From positions 1 through 10,703 of the forward strand of contig JAPYQV010000053.1 in assembly GCA_029937205.1 (NCBI GenBank): DNA of 10,703 bases. The letters are read 5' to 3'. The stretch is from Alphaproteobacteria bacterium. Its GTDB lineage: Bacteria; Pseudomonadota; Alphaproteobacteria; UBA828. The notes under the pieces were generated by a model that was not told the origin of the DNA, made no database searches, and was given only the letters and a program-made list of their open reading frames with translations. Shown in pieces: positions 8,035-10,703 of the stretch. The position numbers and the translations under genes were made by a program. Numbering within the stretch: position 1 is the stretch's first letter; every line of letters begins with the position of its first letter.

Positions 8035-9252
8035 TTACCACGCGGTTTTGAGAAGCTCGATGACCTGATCCTTGGACTCGACCTTGCGCGGGTTGGAGGC
8101 GACGATCAAATCTTCCAGCGCGTCGCTGGCGATGCCGTCGAAATCCGCCTCGCTCACGCCGACATCGCGCAGGCGCCACGGCAGGCCCAGATCGTCGCGC
8201 ACCAGCTTGAGAACTTCGTCCGCAGCCGCGGAGGCGGCCTCGGCCTCGCTCATGGCGCCGATATCCACCCCCATCGCTTCGGCCACCCAGGCCTGTTGCG
8301 CCAACGTCTCTTGCCGATTGAAAGCCATAACATTGTGTAGCATCACCGCCGAGGTTTCACCGTGCGGCACATTGCAGCGCGCGCCCAATTGGTGGCCGAT
8401 ACCATGGCTGAGACCCAAGGTCACGCTGGCCAAACCGCAAACCGACATCCACGCCGCCACCATGCATTGCCCGCGCGCCGTCAGATCGCCCGGATCCGCC
8501 TTAGTTTCACGCAAATAGCGCACTAGCATGTTGAGCGAGCGATAGGCCAACGCATCGGTAAACGGCTGATGGGTCGAGGAACACATGGCCTCGATACAAT
8601 GATCGACTGAACGCATGCCGGTGCCGAGCCACAGGCGTTCCGGCGTGGCGAGGGTCAGTTCGGGGTCGATAAAGACACACTTCGCGGTGATGCGCTTGTC
8701 GAGATAGAGGTCTTTGACTTGGCGCTTGCGGTCGGTGATGCCGACAAAAAAGGTGAATTCTCCGGCCGAGAGTGTGGTGGGAACGGCGAACATCGGTAGC
8801 GGGTCGGCCGAGAGGGAGGGAATCTCGAGCTTGTCGGGATATTCGAACTTGATGCGTATCGCTTCGAGCCCGTCCGGCTCGGTAATATTTTCGGCAATGC
8901 AGATGGTCACCGCCTTAGCGGTATCGTTGGGCGTGCCGCCGCCGAAGCTGATAATCGCATCGGCATTCTTGGAGCGGACGAAATCCGCCGCCGCGATCAC
9001 GCTATCGCGCGGCACATGCTGGCTGGTCGCGCTGAACACCCCGGCGACACACCCGCCAGTGGCACCCGCCACCCGGTCCACCAGATCGGTCTCTTGCGCC
9101 AAGCTGTTGCCGGTGATGATGACGGCGCGCGCGATGCCATATTGCTCCAGCGCCGCCGCCAGTTTAGTGACACTGCCCGCACCGAAATGCACATCGTCCA
9201 TCGGTAACATGGCGAACTGACCGTTCAATTCCTGCTTGGGAACCGACAACAT
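8035..9252 (-). CDS. Iron-containing alcohol dehydrogenase family oxidoreductase, maleylacetate-reductase-like
   Basis: NAD(P)-dependent oxidoreductase of the type III (iron) alcohol dehydrogenase superfamily, first gene of the hyu operon; 405 residues, near family length. It shows the nucleotide-binding FGGGTPNDTAKA (103-114), VPTTLSAGEFT (157-167, family PTTxxxGxE) and the metal-site histidines His218 (GMRSVDHCIEA), His283 and His287 (LSHGIGHQLG) and His297 (NVPHGE). The usual Asp ligand, four residues before the first His in FucO-like enzymes, is Arg214. Maleylacetate reductases, which work without metal, also depart from the Asp, so a reductase of a keto acid is as likely as an alcohol dehydrogenase. 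The first 14 residues before a second Met (MLPMDDVHFGAG) are poorly constrained; GGGGAGA lies about 9 bases before the chosen ATG, which favours it. The reaction is unproven. Confidence 0.9.
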   Translation of the reverse strand: MLSVPKQELNGQFAMLPMDDVHFGAGSVTKLAAALEQYGIARAVIITGNSLAQETDLVDRVAGATGGCVAGVFSATSQHVPRDSVIAAADFVRSKNADAIISFGGGTPNDTAKAVTICIAENITEPDGLEAIRIKFEYPDKLEIPSLSADPLPMFAVPTTLSAGEFTFFVGITDRKRQVKDLYLDKRITAKCVFIDPELTLATPERLWLGTGMRSVDHCIEAMCSSTHQPFTDALAYRSLNMLVRYLRETKADPGDLTARGQCMVAAWMSVCGLASVTLGLSHGIGHQLGARCNVPHGETSAVMLHNVMAFNRQETLAQQAWVAEAMGVDIGAMSEAEAASAAADEVLKLVRDDLGLPWRLRDVGVSEADFDGIASDALEDLIVASNPRKVESKDQVIELLKTAW

Positions 9253-9283
9253 TTCTCACGATCTCCCCGTCTTGATATTCTTA

Positions 9284-9317
9284 TTAAGCTGATACCCGAC
9301 TTAAGCTGATACCCGAC
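9284..9317. repeat. Perfect 17-bp tandem duplication
   Basis: The unit TTAAGCTGATACCCGAC occurs twice with no gap (9284-9300 and 9301-9317). It lies in the leader of the oxidoreductase-hyuAB operon, between the start codon side and the 9330-9343 palindrome. It may be a recent slippage duplication or a doubled regulatory site; the sequence does not decide. Confidence 0.9.
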
Positions 9318-9329
9318 CGAAGAGTTGAC

Positions 9330-9343
9330 CAAACACTTGTTTG
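9330..9343. promoter_or_regulatory. Palindromic operator candidate upstream of the hyu operon
   Basis: CAAACA-CT-TGTTTG is a perfect inverted repeat of two 6-base arms. It lies 78 bases upstream of the oxidoreductase start. On the - strand it sits just downstream of a consensus TTGACA (9356-9351), so a bound repressor would block a promoter there; no good -10 box is visible at the matching distance (TTTGGT is the best). Size and shape fit a dimeric repressor such as TetR or GntR type, but no regulator gene is in the window. Confidence 0.4.
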
Positions 9344-9697
9344 AATTTTATGTCAATCCCAGGCGCTGGCGGCGTTATTTGCGTTTCTGCAGTTTCGCAC
9401 AAGCCGAACAACACAGGTTGACCTGATTGACCGATCGCCATCTGTGTCGCGTCACCGGCCGGGGATTGTCGAAATCATGCGACAATTTTAGTGCCGACAA
9501 TGCATCTCGAGGCTGTGCTGCGTTTTGGTCACATTAGCAAGCGTTCCGAGTGTGAGGGCTCTCACGGGATGAATACATTCAGCAGCGCTCACTGATCGAA
9601 GCACAATGCGCCAGCTATACGGAGAACAGCGCACACATCCGATCAAGCCGCCGCACGGATTGACACCCCATACCTCGGTGTTTATCGAACCCAGCCA

Positions 9698-10078
9698 TTA
9701 CTCAACAGGCACTACATTGATGCCGGCCGGTGAACTCATTTCCATGACAACAAAATCGTTTGAACACCTGACGAATGTATGTCTGATGTCCGGTGGCGCA
9801 ATTACCGTGCTGCCTCTCTCCAGTCTGACGAGGCCTACTCCTTCATATTCCAATTCGCACCACCCGTCGAGAATAACGGAAATTTGTTCAGTTATATTAG
9901 TATGAATATGTTCAGATATTTCGGGAATTGAACCTTTAGCGCTTAGGTAGTGTATTCCGTATTGTCCTGCCGAAATCGTAGCTGCATCTGTTTCTTGAGA
10001 GGCAAACCCTTCGTAAACATCACCCGCCTTATCTTGGTCAAGGTGAGTGATCACAAGTGGAAAATTGAGCTCAGTCAT
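9698..10078 (-). CDS. Small single-domain cupin protein
   Basis: A 126-residue cytoplasmic beta-barrel protein of the cupin superfamily. Motif 1 is seen as EHIHTNITEQISVILDG, giving HxHx4E with His57, His59 and Glu64; motif 2 as GSTVIAPPDIRHTF, with His100. All four typical metal ligands are present, so it can bind a metal. Single-domain cupins may be isomerases, dioxygenases or ligand sensors, and the sequence does not say which. The ATG at 10078 is chosen over the in-frame ATG at 10090 because GGAGAAGG stands 4 bases in front of it, whereas the upstream one has only a poor GGGCAG. The gene is much richer in A+T than its neighbours (23 G+C of 60 at 9841-9900) and stands alone between the hyu operon and the ligase gene, suggesting separate acquisition. 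An 18-bp palindrome lies just upstream. Confidence 0.85.
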   Translation of the reverse strand: MTELNFPLVITHLDQDKAGDVYEGFASQETDAATISAGQYGIHYLSAKGSIPEISEHIHTNITEQISVILDGWCELEYEGVGLVRLERGSTVIAPPDIRHTFVRCSNDFVVMEMSSPAGINVVPVE

Positions 10079-10099
10079 GGCCTTCTCCATTTCTGCCCG

Positions 10100-10117
10100 T
10101 GATAATTGTAATTATCA
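10100..10117. promoter_or_regulatory. 18-bp palindrome upstream of the cupin gene, likely operator
   Basis: TGATAATT-GT-AATTATCA is a perfect inverted repeat centred about 30 bases upstream of the preferred cupin start. A -10-like TATGAT (10120-10115, - strand) overlaps its edge, so binding would block transcription. Its GATAAT/ATTATC halves resemble a shortened Fur-type box and also MarR-type sites; the regulator is not identifiable here. No convincing -35 box is seen. Confidence 0.55.
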
Positions 10118-10188
10118 TATCTACTTCACGATCTAAATGATCGCACCCACAAAATACAGTATCATCCTAAAGTCCAAACGCTTGTTAA

Positions 10189-10380
10189 GGAAGCGCTCGG
10201 CCAGTTGAGGCGAAGCGCCTTCAAAGCAGTGGCGTGACCAACCCGATATTGATTGTCCACCAGCTGAAAGCAGAATACCCTCAGCTGGTTGAAATTACCT
10301 ATGCAACCAGAGGCGCCAATATCCGGTTCGTGTCAAAAGCAGCTGTATTCAGTCAGCTGGCCAAACACTTGAATAAATGA
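10189..10380 (+). pseudogene. Short orphan reading frame, probable gene remnant
   Basis: An open frame of 63 codons from after a TAA (10186-10188) to TGA (10378-10380). A GTG at 10234 would give 48 residues, starting VTNPILIVHQLKAEYPQ and ending FSQLAKHLNK. Composition and amphipathic pattern look protein-like, but there is no convincing ribosome site and I recognise no family. A second frame just upstream, ending at the TGA around 10236, reads KVQTLVKEALGQLRRSAFKA, also protein-like; together they suggest the 3' end of a frameshifted, decaying gene. It could still be chance or a real small protein. Confidence 0.3.
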
Positions 10381-10416
10381 TTCAAACCCCGAAGCGGCAT
10401 TTGTCGGAGACAATCC

Positions 10417-10703
10417 ATGCGCCTGATCGACTATTTTGAACGGGGCCTGCGCTACCATCCGGAGCGCACCTGCCTGATCGACGACAGCGGTGAATACAGC
10501 TACCGCGACGTGGGTGCGCGAAGCCACCGCACCGCCAACATGCTGCTCGCCGGTGGTTTAAAGGTTGAGGATACGGTGGCCATTCTTAGCCCCAACGGCG
10601 CGCCGGCTTTCGAGGCCTGGATCGGGGCGGCGCGCGCCGGCGGCGTCTGGGTCGGCCTCGCCGCGCTCTCGACCTCGTACGGCGACTTCCTGCACCACAT
10701 GGG
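10417..10703 (+). CDS. AMP-forming acyl-CoA synthetase (ANL family), N-terminal 95 residues only
   Basis: Start of an adenylate-forming ligase that activates a carboxylic acid to its acyl-AMP and then the CoA thioester. The gene runs off the right edge, with 95 codons visible of a usual 500 or more. The visible part matches the ANL N-terminus: RGLRYHPERTCLIDDSGEYSYRDVG (family pattern Rxpdxxaxxdxxxxxtyxel), then TANMLLAGGLKVEDTVAILSPNG (Gly-Val-x-x-Asp-x-Val-Ala-xxx-xN pattern), then AFEAWIGAARAGGVWVGL, the usual segment before the first substrate-domain helix. The catalytic P-loop and later motifs are outside. GGAG (10406-10409) sits 7 bases before the ATG, supporting the start. Codon use returns to the high-G+C style of the hyu operon. 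Which acid it activates is unknown. Confidence 0.85.
   Translation, partial: MRLIDYFERGLRYHPERTCLIDDSGEYSYRDVGARSHRTANMLLAGGLKVEDTVAILSPNGAPAFEAWIGAARAGGVWVGLAALSTSYGDFLHHM

Larger units (their letters stand above)
9253..9697. other. 445-base intergenic region with several small inverted repeats
   Basis: No gene is supported between the oxidoreductase start and the cupin stop. Besides the tandem duplication and the 9330 palindrome, it holds CAGGT-TG-ACCTG (9414-9425), ATTGTCG (9465-9471) facing CGACAAT (9480-9486) with a further direct CGACAAT at 9495-9501, and a small hairpin GTGAG-GGCT-CTCAC (9552-9565). None has a clear T tract on the - strand to serve as the cupin terminator. The rest shows nothing recognisable. 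Confidence 0.6.
10079..10416. other. Intergenic region between the cupin and ligase genes
   Basis: Divergent starts flank this stretch. It contains the cupin-side palindrome, the probable remnant frame, and a short inverted repeat TTGAAT (10369-10374) / ATTCAA (10380-10385) that straddles the remnant's stop codon about 30 bases before the ligase start. No recognisable promoter for the ligase gene could be pointed out with confidence. Confidence 0.5.

Noticed and set aside
9284..9317. CRISPR repeat or array
   Set aside because: The two 17-base copies are adjacent without spacers, and no further copies exist.
9606..9905. 99-codon + strand frame over the cupin gene
   Set aside because: Overlaps the cupin gene antisense; the - strand frame has both cupin motifs and a good ribosome site, the + strand frame has neither.
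10079..10090. Upstream ATG at 10090 as the cupin start
   Set aside because: Its upstream sequence has only a weak GGGCAG, while the ATG at 10078 has GGAGAAGG at good spacing; the four extra residues match nothing.
9253..10416. Insertion sequence or complete mobile element in the A+T-rich islet
   Set aside because: No transposase or integrase motif, no terminal inverted repeats and no target duplication could be found.
10333..10527. 64-codon - strand frame across the ligase start
   Set aside because: Antisense to the clear N-terminus of the acyl-CoA synthetase and to the remnant frame; no support.

Overview
The window is high-G+C DNA (for example 43 of 60 bases are G or C at 6841-6900) with protein families and gene pairings typical of Proteobacteria, most likely an alphaproteobacterium. 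The assignment is by general look only; no rRNA or marker gene is present. Seven protein genes can be supported, plus one short, probably decayed reading frame. The first and last genes run off the window.

Left part (1-4069, + strand): the end of a peptide-type (family 5) ABC transporter operon. It holds the C-terminal three quarters of a solute-binding protein, a hairpin with a T-rich tail, a DppB-type permease, and a protein that fuses a DppC-type permease to a DppD-type ATPase. The ATPase half keeps Walker A, signature and Walker B but lacks the usual Q-loop Gln and H-loop His. No second ATPase gene is in the window.

Middle part (4078-9252, - strand): a compact operon transcribed right to left, consisting of an iron-dependent-alcohol-dehydrogenase-family oxidoreductase (maleylacetate-reductase-like metal site), hyuA and hyuB. 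HyuA and HyuB are the ATP-binding and metal-binding partners of the hydantoinase/oxoprolinase/acetone-carboxylase superfamily. The operon ends 8 bases from the stop of the convergent transporter operon. Its leader carries a perfect 17-bp tandem duplication and a 14-bp palindrome.

Right part (9253-10703): an A+T-richer islet with a small single-domain cupin gene (- strand), an 18-bp palindrome just upstream of it, and a short + strand reading frame that looks like a gene remnant. High-G+C sequence then resumes with the first 95 codons of an AMP-forming acyl-CoA synthetase (+ strand).

How they may work together (inference): the transporter imports a small peptide-like, cyclic amide or other organic solute, and the oxidoreductase and HyuAB act on it inside the cell. 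A dehydrogenase, an ATP-dependent HyuAB-type enzyme and a nearby acyl-CoA ligase recall the acetophenone/acetone carboxylation logic (alcohol to ketone to keto acid to CoA ester). A hydrolytic hydantoinase or lactamase role is equally open from sequence alone.
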